Source of the DNA: JAUSIF01 sp040901465 | GTDB lineage: Bacteria > Pseudomonadota > Alphaproteobacteria > Rhizobiales > Xanthobacteraceae | DNA: 64,000 nucleotides | Direction of reading: 5' to 3' | Assembly (NCBI GenBank): GCA_040901465.1 | Contig: JBBDYN010000002.1 | Coordinates: 153,539-217,538 of the forward strand | Shown here: positions 33,321 through 41,090 of the stretch, piece after piece | How positions within the stretch are numbered: position 1 is the stretch's first letter | How the letters are laid out: each line of letters begins with the position of its first letter | Position numbers and translations under genes: made by a program | Notes under the pieces: model-generated | Seen by the model: only the letters and a program-made list of their open reading frames with translations | Database searches by the model: none | What the model was told of the DNA's origin: nothing

Positions 33321-34364
33321 TCAGCGCTGTGCGGCCCTGGAACTCGCCCGGGCCATGCCGAGCGCGAGGATGCGGTTCAGGAGCTTCCGGTAGCTGATGC
33401 CGTCGTGCTTCGCCGCCTCGGCGAATTCCTCGGACTTTGCGATCTCGGGATTGGGGTTGGCTTCGAGAAAATACGGCGTCTCGTCTTCGGCGAGACGGAA
33501 GTCGATGCGGCAATACCCGTCGAGCGCGAGCGTCCGGCAGATGCGCTTGGCGTAGCGCACGATGCGCGCGCGCAGTTCCGGCGACAGGTCCTTGGCTGGG
33601 CCGGTCACGATTCCGCGCCGCTCCTGATATTTCGGGTCGAGCTTGACCCGCTCCGTGGCGATGGGCATCGCGCCCTGCGCCATCTCGGTGAAACGCAGCT
33701 CCCACACCGGCAGCACACGCAGCCGCTCGTTGCCCAAGACGCCAACGTAGATTTCACGGCCCTCGATGTACTGCTCGACGATCGCCGCGGTGCCGATCCG
33801 CTCGTGGATGAAGGTGACGCGCTCGGCGAGCTTGTCGTCGCTGTTCACCACGGACGCCTGCGCGATGCCGAACGAGGAGTCCTCGGTCAGGCTCTTGACG
33901 ATGAGCGGAAACCCGAGCCGCTTCGGCCGCCGGATCTTTCGCCCCATCGGAAATACGGCAAAGTCCGGAACCGGAATGCGATGATGCGTCAAAAGCTGCT
34001 TTGACAGATCCTTGCCGCGCGCGAGCACCATGCCGCGCGGATTGCAGCCGGTATAGGGCACGCGCGTGAGCTCCAGATAGCTTGCCACGTTCTGGTCGTA
34101 GGTGACCTCGCCCTGGAATTCCTCGAGCAGGTTGAACACCACTTGCGGCTTCCAGCTGTCGATCTCCGCGCGGATCGGCCGCAGTTCGTCGGATACGCCA
34201 AGCGGGCGCACCTCGTGGCCCGCTGCGCGCAGCGTGCTGACGACGTCATACTCGGTCTTCCAGCGGAAGATTTCCTCTTCGCTGTACCCCTTGAGCGAAT
34301 CCGGGGGCACGAGGTCCCGGTCGAGGATCACGAGGACGCGATAGCGCTTCACAGGGCGAGCCAT
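33321..34364 (-). CDS. ATP-grasp ligase (D-Ala-D-Ala ligase-like)
   Basis: 347-residue cytoplasmic ATP-grasp enzyme joining a carboxylate to an amine or thiol with ATP. N-terminal Rossmann-like part (YRVLVILDRDLVPPDSLKGY; PQVVFNLLEEFQGE), the P-loop-like region PLIVKSLTEDSSFGIAQAS, and metal-binding residues in YCRIDFRLAEDETPYFLEANPNP (D..E.N). The last two match D-Ala-D-Ala ligases, but the N-terminal substrate part does not, so the substrate is unknown. ATG 34364 overlaps the upstream metallopeptidase gene by 16 bases; a longer open frame upstream is antisense-type noise over that gene. Co-translated with it. Confidence 0.85.
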   Translation of the reverse strand: MARPVKRYRVLVILDRDLVPPDSLKGYSEEEIFRWKTEYDVVSTLRAAGHEVRPLGVSDELRPIRAEIDSWKPQVVFNLLEEFQGEVTYDQNVASYLELTRVPYTGCNPRGMVLARGKDLSKQLLTHHRIPVPDFAVFPMGRKIRRPKRLGFPLIVKSLTEDSSFGIAQASVVNSDDKLAERVTFIHERIGTAAIVEQYIEGREIYVGVLGNERLRVLPVWELRFTEMAQGAMPIATERVKLDPKYQERRGIVTGPAKDLSPELRARIVRYAKRICRTLALDGYCRIDFRLAEDETPYFLEANPNPEIAKSEEFAEAAKHDGISYRKLLNRILALGMARASSRAAQR

Positions 34365-35374
34365 TGCCGCCGCGAGGGGCTGTAGAGCGAATGCACCGTC
34401 TTCGCGGTCAGGAGCACGGTGAAGTCGAATCGCAATTTCCGTTCCGGGCCGACGGCGCGCAGGTCCAGTTCGCGGCAGCGTGCGATCATGTCCTCCAGCA
34501 CCGCGTCGAGCGTGAGCTGGTATTCGCCGGTCCAGTGCGACACGACCTCGCGGACATGCCGGCGGTTGTGGCGGATGAAGCTCACCGCCGTCGGCGACCG
34601 CTTGTGCCGCGGATCGTCGGAGAAGATGCGGCGCAGATCCCGGTCGTAGGTCGTCGGCGTCTCCACCGGGTAGTGCGTCAGCTTGTTGCGGTAGTGCTCT
34701 TCGAGCGTCGTCGTGAGCCGGTGGATCGGGTCGACCTGGAATCGCCGCGCGAGCTTCGGCCGCTTGCCGGCGATCTCGGCCATCAGCTCGTCGACATATT
34801 CGAGCTTCTTCAGCGCCGGCCAGCCCTCGTAGCGTTTGCGCCAGCTTGAGCGCGGATTGAGCCACACCGCGAAGGTCTCGGCGAAATCCTCGGCCGGGTG
34901 CGACTGCGCGTACCAGAGGCGCAGGTGCTGCACGTACTTCCGGCTCGCCGGGTTCGGCTTGTAGTAGCTCGGATAGTGGCGCGACGACGGCCCAAATAAT
35001 TCCTGCCAGCGGCGGCGGCGGTGCAGCTTGTAGGCGTTCTGCACCACGTGGCCCATCTCGTGCCGCAAGATGCGCATGCAATCCGCGAGCGTTCCGCCCT
35101 CGACTTCCATGATCTTCTTGCGCTCGAGCTGCATCAGGCGCGGGTGCGCGAGATAGAACGGGATCGCGAAGCCTGGCGTGTCGTCCGGGCTGAACCACTC
35201 GTCCGAGAGCCACACGTGCGGCCGCACGCGGATGTCGCGCTCGTCCAGCTCTCCATGCAGATCCTTGAGCCGCCGGTTGAGCCACGTCCGTTCGATCGTG
35301 ACCTTGAGATCCTTGAACCGGAGCTTCAAGAGCCGCTCGTCGGGGAGCCTCGCCCAGGAAAATTTTCGCGCCAT
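34349..35374 (-). CDS. Putative zinc-binding metallopeptidase
   Basis: 341-residue zincin-like protein with the HExxH motif RHEMGHVVQNAY about residue 110 and a downstream HPAEDFAETFAVWL (about residue 162) that should give the third ligand and a Met-turn-like segment. No signal peptide; the N-terminus MARKFSWARLPDERLLKLRF and the basic C-terminus suggest a cytoplasmic enzyme. Resembles the uncharacterised bacterial family of putative zinc-binding metallopeptidases that is found beside ATP-grasp genes. ATG 35374 has only a weak ribosome site. First gene of the two-gene unit with the ligase. Confidence 0.82.
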   Translation of the reverse strand: MARKFSWARLPDERLLKLRFKDLKVTIERTWLNRRLKDLHGELDERDIRVRPHVWLSDEWFSPDDTPGFAIPFYLAHPRLMQLERKKIMEVEGGTLADCMRILRHEMGHVVQNAYKLHRRRRWQELFGPSSRHYPSYYKPNPASRKYVQHLRLWYAQSHPAEDFAETFAVWLNPRSSWRKRYEGWPALKKLEYVDELMAEIAGKRPKLARRFQVDPIHRLTTTLEEHYRNKLTHYPVETPTTYDRDLRRIFSDDPRHKRSPTAVSFIRHNRRHVREVVSHWTGEYQLTLDAVLEDMIARCRELDLRAVGPERKLRFDFTVLLTAKTVHSLYSPSRRQWLAL

Positions 35375-35545
35375 CGTGGAGATCCGGCTCGCTTCTTCCT
35401 TTGCGGCGGCGCTCCCGCAGTAACAGGAATAAAATCCCTCCTGCGCGGCCCCGCGCTGCACGGAGATTCGCGTCTCGCGAACCCTATCGCAAAGACAACG
35501 CGCGGAGGAACCCCGTGCGTGCAATCATCGATAACGCATTTCTGA

Positions 35546-35629
35546 GTCATTCCGGGCCCGGAATCCATATTGCAGAGCCGTGGTCATGGATTCAGGGCTC
35601 GCGCCGCCGAAGTCGGCTCTAGCCGACTT
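35546..35629 (+). repeat. Partial palindromic repeat plus hairpin
   Basis: GTCATTCCGGGCCCGGAATCC and GTCATGGATTCAGGGCTCGC are pieces of the unit seen whole at 38316 and 39569. At 35610-35629 follows a perfect palindrome AAGTCGGCT-CT-AGCCGACTT. The 719 bases between the metallopeptidase and the next plus-strand gene otherwise hold only one small candidate gene. Confidence 0.65.
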
Positions 35630-35747
35630 GGGCAAGATCAAGTGCCGATATCGGGTAAACCCGAGACCTCGGCGCATGGAGCAATTCGACGGCCGGGCCG
35701 GCGAAGCGTCAAGCAAGGTGCCGGAAATTTAGCTGGCTACTTTGCCG

Positions 35748-35873
35748 CTATCGCGAAGTGCTTCGCCACATGGCGACGCCGATCTGCTTGGTCGCGCCCG
35801 TGTACTTGCCGTCGAACAACAGGATGTCCGCGGAGAACAACAGGATCAACGTCATCAGGACCGTGCGCAGCAT
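35748..35873 (-). CDS. Small membrane protein candidate (41 residues)
   Basis: ATG to TAG on the minus strand gives MLRTVLMTLILLFSADILLF, then DGKYTGATKQIGVAMWRSTSR: a single N-terminal hydrophobic helix and a short polar tail. This layout, with FDGKYT after the helix, resembles small unannotated proteins of Bradyrhizobium relatives. No clear ribosome site is seen, so it could be chance. Confidence 0.4.
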   Translation of the reverse strand: MLRTVLMTLILLFSADILLFDGKYTGATKQIGVAMWRSTSR

Positions 35874-36093
35874 AAGGGCAAATGCTGTTCTGTATTCGCT
35901 AAATATCGGTTACCGCCTCGGTTCCGGTGGGAAACCTGAGCAAAGGTCTCGCGCGACGGGAACGATTGAAGATGTCCGTGACGATGACGATCCGCAGTCT
36001 TGCCTTATTGAATGTGTCAATTGTTCCTGGGGCCTTTGGCGGGCGAGAGCCGTTCGAGCGACGCCGGCGAACCACTGAGGCGGAGGTGACGCA

Positions 36094-36564
36094 ATGGCTG
36101 ACGCAGCAAGACAAAGAGCGCAGACCGACACGGAAACCGTTCGGGCATTGCTGCTGGCGAATGGCGGCGGTGCCGTTGCCATGTTGGCAACGTTGCCTCC
36201 TGTCCTCGACCGGGACGGATACGAGCCTCTCGCCCGGGCCATGTTGTTCGGCTTGCTCATTTTGATGATCGGCGTGGTCTTCGCGATCGTTTACAATTAC
36301 CTGCGTCGCAAGTGCTCGCTCGAGTACGAGCGACACGACATGAACCCGCCCAAGGGAAGGATTTTTGGCGTTCAGCTTTGGGAACCGACGGTTTGCTGCG
36401 TAAGCATCGTCTGCCTGTGGCTCTCGGTCGTCGCCTTCCTTGGGGCAGGAAGTTTCGTCGCGGCCACGGGAATCACGACGCTCGCCGAGGTTCAAAGCCA
36501 GAAGGCGACGGGGCGACCTGGCGGAGCGGCCGACCCGAGGGCCGCTAAGGGAAAATCTAAGTGA
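36094..36564 (+). CDS. Hypothetical membrane protein
   Basis: 156 residues with about three hydrophobic segments: VRALLLANGGGAVAMLATLP, LARAMLFGLLILMIGVVFAI and VCCVSIVCLWLSVVAFLGAG. A hydrophilic loop (RRKCSLEYERHDMNPPKGR) joins helix two and three and a charged tail closes it. The ribosome site GGAGGTGACGCA before the ATG is strong, supporting a real gene. I do not recognise a family. The gene stands alone between the repeat-rich stretch and a small opposing gene. Confidence 0.65.
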   Translation: MADAARQRAQTDTETVRALLLANGGGAVAMLATLPPVLDRDGYEPLARAMLFGLLILMIGVVFAIVYNYLRRKCSLEYERHDMNPPKGRIFGVQLWEPTVCCVSIVCLWLSVVAFLGAGSFVAATGITTLAEVQSQKATGRPGGAADPRAAKGKSK

Positions 36565-36603
36565 ACCGCGGCGATTGTCACGCGACGAACTCGACCTGAT
36601 GGT

Positions 36604-36789
36604 TCAGTCAGACTTTGGCGACGGCCCTGCTGCGCGTGCTTCGGCGCGCTCGGCCAATTGCTCGTAAGTCTGTGCGATCTCCAGCATCATGCGCTTTGCG
36701 TCGGGTTCGTTCACCTGCTCGGCGATCGCCCGGGCTTCCCTCGCTCGTTCGCGCCAATGCTGGGGATTGTCGAATAGCGTGGTTGGCAC
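36604..36789 (-). CDS. Small hypothetical protein (61 residues)
   Basis: GTG 36789 preceded by AGGA at six-base spacing gives MPTTLFDNPQHWRERAREAR, then AIAEQVNEPDAKRMMLEIAQ and TYEQLAERAEARA. This FDxPxHWRxRAxEAR ... ML.IAxxYexLAxRAE pattern is widespread in short Rhizobiales proteins of unknown role; it should form two amphipathic helices. The open frame extends upstream into the IS element, but that extension has no family similarity. Confidence 0.65.
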   Translation of the reverse strand: MPTTLFDNPQHWRERAREARAIAEQVNEPDAKRMMLEIAQTYEQLAERAEARAAGPSPKSD

Positions 36790-37019
36790 CGATTTCCTGA
36801 GTGGCGCCTCTCCGCAATCTATAACGCTCAGAACGTCTCGAAGTTCCTCGCGGGTAGGTCGTTGCTCGCATTCGATGCGAGGGAAACCAAAGCAAGCCTC
36901 AGGCGGGATCCCGCCGCGAGAACGAATGCGGCTGTTTGATGGGGTGGACGGCCCCTGCTCACGGCATCGATGTGCCAGAACGTGGTCGTTGGTAAACGCC
37001 ACAAGGAGAGGAGCCGTCC

Positions 37020-38050
37020 ATGAATGAGGTTAGCACGATCGGATTGGATCTCGCGAAGCATGTGTTTCAGGTACACGGAGTGGATGAGCAAGGCAGTGTC
37101 GTCGTGGGCAAGCAATTGCGACGGAGTGCGTGAAGTTCTTCGCACAGCTCACGCCATGCATGGTGGGAATGGAGGCTTGCGCGAGCGCGCACTACTGGGC
37201 GCGCGAGATCGCGGCGCTAGGGCATTCGGTGAGGCTAATGCCGCCGGCTTATGTGAAGCCGTATGTGAAGCGCGGGAAGAACGACGCGGCGGATGCGGAG
37301 GCGATCTGCGAAGCGGTGATGCGACCGACCATGCGCTTCGTTCCGGTGAAGTCAGCGACGCAGCAGGCGAACGCGATGATCTACAAGGTGCGTGAGCTGC
37401 TGGTTCGTCAGCGTACCCAGCTGACCAATGCGCTGCGCAGTCACCTCGCGGAGATGGGGATCGTGGCAGCGAAGGGCGTCGGCAGGCTTGCCGATCTGAT
37501 CGCGGTGGTGCGCGACCCGGATGACGTCCGGCTTCCGCCGGCGGCGCGCCAGGCTTTGCAAGAACTGGCTCGCCAGATCGAAGCGTTGGACGCGCGGATC
37601 GATCCCCTCGAGCGGGAAATCGTCTCGCAGGTGCGCGCGAGCGACGCTGGACGCCGGCTGACGAGCATCCCGGGTGTCGGGCCGATCACGGCGGGAGCTG
37701 TGCTGGCGCTGGTGCCCAATCCGGCCGGGTTCCGTTCGGCTCGGCACTTCGCAACCTGGCTCGGCTTTGCGCCGCGGCAGAAGTCCAGCGGCGGCAGACA
37801 GCGATTGGGATCGATCAGCAAGCAGGGCAATCGCTACCTGCGCAGCTTGCTGATCCTGGGTGCTGCGAACGTGCTGCGCTTTCGGCGCAAGAGCGCGCCC
37901 GTCTCTCCCTGGCTCGCCGCCTTGCGCGGGCGGCGCCCGTTCAAGGTTGTTGCCGTGGCCCTCGCGCACAAGATGGCGCGTATCGTCTGGGCGCTGATGG
38001 TCAAAGGCGGGAGTTATCACGCGGCCGCTCCGGCGGTCGCCACAAGCTGA
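37020..38050 (+). pseudogene. IS110-family transposase, frameshifted
   Basis: The first 37 codons (MNEVSTIGLDLAKHVFQVHG ...) reach TGA at 37131, while the remainder is in another frame from about 37130 (MKFFAQLTPCMVGMEACASA). Joining them restores the RuvC-like DEDD domain (GLDLAKHVF; VGMEACASAHYW; GKNDAADAEAI) and the C-terminal Transposase_20 part (SIPGVGPITAGAVLALV; ARHFATWLGFAPRQKSSGG; RLGSISKQGNRYLRSLLI, which holds the catalytic serine). The shift equals one missing base. Total joined length about 343 residues, normal for the family. IS110 members are not known to need frameshifting, so it is probably inactive unless the base is a sequencing error. Confidence 0.88.
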
Positions 38051-38282
38051 TCGGCGGTCGTCGCCGACAGGGGCAAGGTGCATCACGACGCGATGAGAAA
38101 CGGGACGAAGACCAGATGCGAGACAGCCAGACACTTTTCGAGCGCCGTCGAGCGCGCCTGTTTGATCAGGCTCTCGCATCGCGAACTTCATCGGGGCCAG
38201 CGGCCAAACCGGCCGCACTCAAAGGCCGGACACATGACCGCAACCGCTCCCTTCCTCGCAACGTCGAGAAACACCTTGATCC
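38051..38282 (+). ncRNA. Candidate guide (bridge/seek) RNA region of the IS element
   Basis: This is the 3' non-coding part of the IS1111-like element. In that branch the structured guide RNA that selects target and donor ends is encoded here. The sequence holds repeats such as GATGAGAAACGG/ GAGCGCCGTCGAGCGCGC but I cannot fold it reliably. Assigned by family knowledge only. Confidence 0.3.
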
Positions 38283-38315
38283 GCAGGGGCCGTCCACACA
38301 TGAAAAATGAATGTT

Positions 38316-38434
38316 GTCATTCCGGGGCGCCGCAAAGCGGCGAGCCCGAAATCCATGACCGCGGAGCGAAATTGGTAACAAAGGTGTTCATGGATTCCGG
38401 CTCTCGCGGACTTCGGCCGCTCGGCCGGAATGAC
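38316..38434 (+). repeat. Intergenic palindromic repeat
   Basis: 119 bases bounded by GTCATTCCGG and CCGGAATGAC. Left half contains GGGCGCCGCAAAGCGGCGAGCC (itself a hairpin) and GAAATCCATGA; right half TCATGGATTCCGG mirrors it. It sits just outside the right end of the IS element. Confidence 0.85.
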
Positions 38435-38564
38435 AGAAAGGGAGCGCGCCCACCGCCGGTAATAGCCGCTGTGGCCCGGGCTCGGTTGCCGCCCGCCGCG
38501 CGCCATGCTCAATAGCCGCCGAACGCGCCTTCGCGCGCATGCAGATCACGGGATGGAGACGGAA

Positions 38565-39527
38565 ATGGCGCAGAACACGCAGAAGATCGGCTGGATCGGC
38601 ATGGGCCGCATGGGCTTTCCCATGGCCGAGCGCCTGGTCAAGGCCGGCCACGGCGTCTCGGTCTGGAACCGCACGCGCGCGAAGGCCGAGCCGCTCGCCG
38701 CCAAAGGCGGCAAGGTCGTCGACAAGCTCGCCGATCTCGCCGGCCTCGACGTTGTGTTCTCCATCGTCTCCACCGGCAAGGACCTGAAGGAAGTCTATTT
38801 CGGCAAGGACGGCGTGGTGACGAACGCGAACGGCAAGGTGCCGCCGATCTTCGTCGATTGCTCGACGATCTCCGTGGAAGAATCCGCGGAGGTCCGCAAC
38901 AAGCTGAAGGAAGCCGGCGCCGATTTCATTGCGGCGCCGATTTCCGGCAACGCCAAGGTGATCAAGGCCGGCAAGCTCTCCGCCGTCGCCTCCGGCGCCG
39001 AGCCCGCCTACCGCAAGGTCGAGGACATGATCAAGGCGATCGCGCCCCAGGGCGTCTCCTATGTGGGCGAGGGCGAGCTCGCGCGCGTCTGCAAGATCGC
39101 GCACAACGTCATGCTCGGCGTCGTGATCGAAAATCTGCTCGAGATTACGCTTCTGGCGAACAAGATGGGCATCCCGCGCCACGCGTTTCTCGCCTTCATG
39201 AACAATTCGGTCATGGGCTCCATGTTCACCCGCTACAAGACGCCCGCGCTCGTGAACCTCGACTGGACCACGACCTTCACGCCGGAGCTCCTGAGGAAGG
39301 ACATGGACCTCGGCCTCGCGCTCGGCCGGAAGTTTGACGTGCCGATGCCGGTGACGGCGGCGGCGCGGGAAATCGTGCAGAGTCATTTCGGCGCGGCGAT
39401 TCTTCAGAATGACCCGAAGGCGTATCTCGAAAAAGACTTCGCGGCGATGATGGAGACCATGGCACTCGCCGCCGGCATGAAGCTCGAGAGCGAGAACAAG
39501 CAGGTGCCGACCGGGCTCGAGAATTGA
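38565..39527 (+). CDS. NAD(P)-dependent beta-hydroxyacid dehydrogenase family protein
   Basis: 320 residues. Rossmann motif KIGWIGMGRMGFPMAERL at the N-terminus, NADP-type discrimination region VWNRTRAKAEPL, substrate motif DFIAAPISGNAKV (family: DAPVSGG) and catalytic lysine in ARVCKIAHNVMLG. GGAG precedes ATG 38565. Related to the genes at 8327 and 47821 but belongs to a different branch (ISGNAKV instead of LSGTGAQ or VSGAEEG), so probably a different substrate. Flanked on both sides by palindromic repeats; single-gene transcription unit. Confidence 0.86.
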   Translation: MAQNTQKIGWIGMGRMGFPMAERLVKAGHGVSVWNRTRAKAEPLAAKGGKVVDKLADLAGLDVVFSIVSTGKDLKEVYFGKDGVVTNANGKVPPIFVDCSTISVEESAEVRNKLKEAGADFIAAPISGNAKVIKAGKLSAVASGAEPAYRKVEDMIKAIAPQGVSYVGEGELARVCKIAHNVMLGVVIENLLEITLLANKMGIPRHAFLAFMNNSVMGSMFTRYKTPALVNLDWTTTFTPELLRKDMDLGLALGRKFDVPMPVTAAAREIVQSHFGAAILQNDPKAYLEKDFAAMMETMALAAGMKLESENKQVPTGLEN

Positions 39528-39568
39528 TTGCACTTTCCCGTCATCACCGGGCCGTGCCGGCTGCTCTC

Positions 39569-39697
39569 CGTCATTCCGGGACGCCGCGAAGCGGCGGGCC
39601 CGGAATTCATTGGTCTCGCCACTGGGACGTGCTTTCGACGACGATGAATTCCGGGCTCGCCCGCCTCGCTGTGCTCGACGGGCGCCCCGAAATGACG
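39569..39697 (+). repeat. Intergenic palindromic repeat
   Basis: 129 bases bounded by CGTCATTCCGGG and CCCCGAAATGACG, with inner GACGCCGCGAAGCGGCGGGC hairpin and GGAATTCATTG mirrored by GATGAATTCC. Same class as 38316-38434. Confidence 0.85.
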
Positions 39698-39740
39698 GGA
39701 GTGAGGCGGCTCGCCGGCTCGGGTATTGAGTGAGCCGCCC

Positions 39741-40577
39741 ATGCACCTGGTCGGTCGCCTGTCCGAAACGAAATTAGATCCCGGCCCCTTCGCCGGAAAA
39801 AGCACCGGCCTCTCGCGCTTCCCGCTGGTCGGCCGCGCGCAGGGCTCGCCGCATCAATCGATGACCGTGCTCGCGCTCGCGCCTGGCGGCAAGATCGAGC
39901 GCCACATGCGCGCCTTCGAAACGGGCGTCTACGTGCTCGAAGGCGGCCTCACGCTGCAAGTCGCGGGCAGGGAAGAGACGCTCGGCCCCGACGATTATGG
40001 TTTCGTCGAATACGGCGTGCCGCATTCCTGCTCGAACGCGGGATCAACGCCTGCGCGCTGGTTCGAAGTCTCTGCGCCTGCGCCGGGCTCGGACCATGAC
40101 GACATCGCCTTCGTCGGCCCGGAAATCCGGGGGCTGGAAACGAGCCTCCCGTTTCGCCGCGGCCATTTCGACCTTGCGGCCCTTCCCAAGTCGTCCAGCG
40201 CCATTGGACTCGCCGGCTTCAGTGCGACCAATGTCGGCGCTGCCGCGCTGCAATTGATCATGGAGCGCGAATTCGGTCCGAGCCAGTTCAACCTTATGGT
40301 CGTGCAATATGCCGAGGGCGGCTATATCAACGACCACGACCATGCCTTCGAGGAGGGGTTCTTCTTCCTGACCGGTGAGATCGACTGCGCGCTCGACGGC
40401 AAGGCGTACACGCTCAGGGCCGGGGATTATTGCTGGAGTTCGGTGACCAGCATGCACAATTTCAAGGCCCGCGGCAGCGAGCCGGTGCGCTGGCTCGAGA
40501 CCCAGGCACCGCAGCCGCCGACGCGCCACCAGGCGCGTTTCAAGGCCGAATGGGCGAAACTGGTCAAGGGCGGGTGA
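39741..40577 (+). CDS. Bicupin protein, (S)-ureidoglycine aminohydrolase-like
   Basis: 278 residues with two cupin barrels. N-terminal cupin: MTVLALAPGGKIERHMRAFE, GVYVLEGGLTLQVAG and DYGFVEYGVPHSC. C-terminal cupin, likely metal-binding: GGYINDHDHAFEEGFFFLTG (His, His, Glu) and later SSVTSMHNFKARG with the last His. This resembles AllE/UGlyAH, which hydrolyses ureidoglycine in purine catabolism. ATG 39741 is chosen over an upstream TTG. 8 bases separate it from dgkA. No other ureide genes are next to it, although adenine deaminase is 5 kb away. Confidence 0.78.
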   Translation: MHLVGRLSETKLDPGPFAGKSTGLSRFPLVGRAQGSPHQSMTVLALAPGGKIERHMRAFETGVYVLEGGLTLQVAGREETLGPDDYGFVEYGVPHSCSNAGSTPARWFEVSAPAPGSDHDDIAFVGPEIRGLETSLPFRRGHFDLAALPKSSSAIGLAGFSATNVGAAALQLIMEREFGPSQFNLMVVQYAEGGYINDHDHAFEEGFFFLTGEIDCALDGKAYTLRAGDYCWSSVTSMHNFKARGSEPVRWLETQAPQPPTRHQARFKAEWAKLVKGG

Positions 40578-40584
40578 GCCTGCA

Positions 40585-40938
40585 ATGAAACGCCTCCTTT
40601 ATGCCGCGCTCAATTCCCTCCGCGGACTGGCCCAGGCGGTTGGGAGCGAGGCGGCCGTCCGCCAGGAAGTGGCGGCGCTCGTGCTGGCGGTGCCGATCGG
40701 CTTGTTCCTCGCCCCGAGCGCGGGCTGGTACGTGGCCATGGTCGGCAGCCTGCTTCTGGTGCTGACCGTCGAGCTTCTCAATACGGCGACCGAAAAGCTC
40801 GCCGACCACGTGGCGCCGGAGCAGCACCCGAGCGTCGGTCGGGTCAAGGATTACGGTTCCGCCGCCGTCGCCTGCGCGCTGTCGCTGGCCGGGCTGATTT
40901 GGCTGGCCGCGCTTGCCGTTCGGGCGGGCCTCATTTGA
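40585..40938 (+). CDS. dgkA: Diacylglycerol kinase
   Basis: 117-residue integral membrane kinase that phosphorylates diacylglycerol to phosphatidate. Characteristic motifs: ALNSLRGLAQAVGSEAAVRQE (N-terminal amphipathic part), the catalytic VELLNTATEKLADHV and VGRVKDYGSAAVA. Three hydrophobic helices. The sulfatase-fold transferase gene follows 150 bases downstream on the same strand; DgkA recycles the diacylglycerol that such transferases release from phospholipids. Confidence 0.95.
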   Translation: MKRLLYAALNSLRGLAQAVGSEAAVRQEVAALVLAVPIGLFLAPSAGWYVAMVGSLLLVLTVELLNTATEKLADHVAPEQHPSVGRVKDYGSAAVACALSLAGLIWLAALAVRAGLI

Positions 40939-41090
40939 TCCGGGCCGGCGTCATTAACCTGCGAAAAGATCCCGCAGCGCACACCGGCGCCGCAGTCTTG
41001 CCAATTCTGACACATTCATAACAGAATGATGACAGTCCGCCGGGGCCCGCTTGCCGGTGGATTTTGGTCTCCGGGCGCGTTTTGCCGGTC

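Larger units (their letters stand above)
36944..38297 (+). mobile_element. IS110-family insertion sequence (IS1111-like)
   Basis: About 1.35 kb. The ends carry the inverted 15-mer GTGGACGGCCCCTGC (36944-36958) and GCAGGGGCCGTCCAC (38283-38297). Such subterminal inverted repeats are found in the IS1111 branch of the IS110 family. It has one transposase frame (broken) and a long 3' non-coding region of about 230 bases, compared with about 60 on the 5' side. No target duplication is evident, as expected for this family. Its right flank is a palindromic repeat starting at 38316. Confidence 0.8.

Noticed and set aside
34365..35285. Apparent N-terminal extension of the ATP-grasp gene giving 654 residues
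   Set aside because: It covers the metallopeptidase gene in another frame and is Arg/Ala/Pro-rich; the real start with family similarity is ATG 34364.
33107..35374. Toxin-antitoxin reading of the small basic gene with its neighbours
   Set aside because: The convergent neighbours are a 347-residue ligase and a 341-residue peptidase, not toxin-sized, and no overlap or pairing typical of such modules exists.
37024..37395. 123-codon frame inside the IS element
   Set aside because: It is a third reading frame of the transposase region without similarity to transposases; the true product uses the other two frames.
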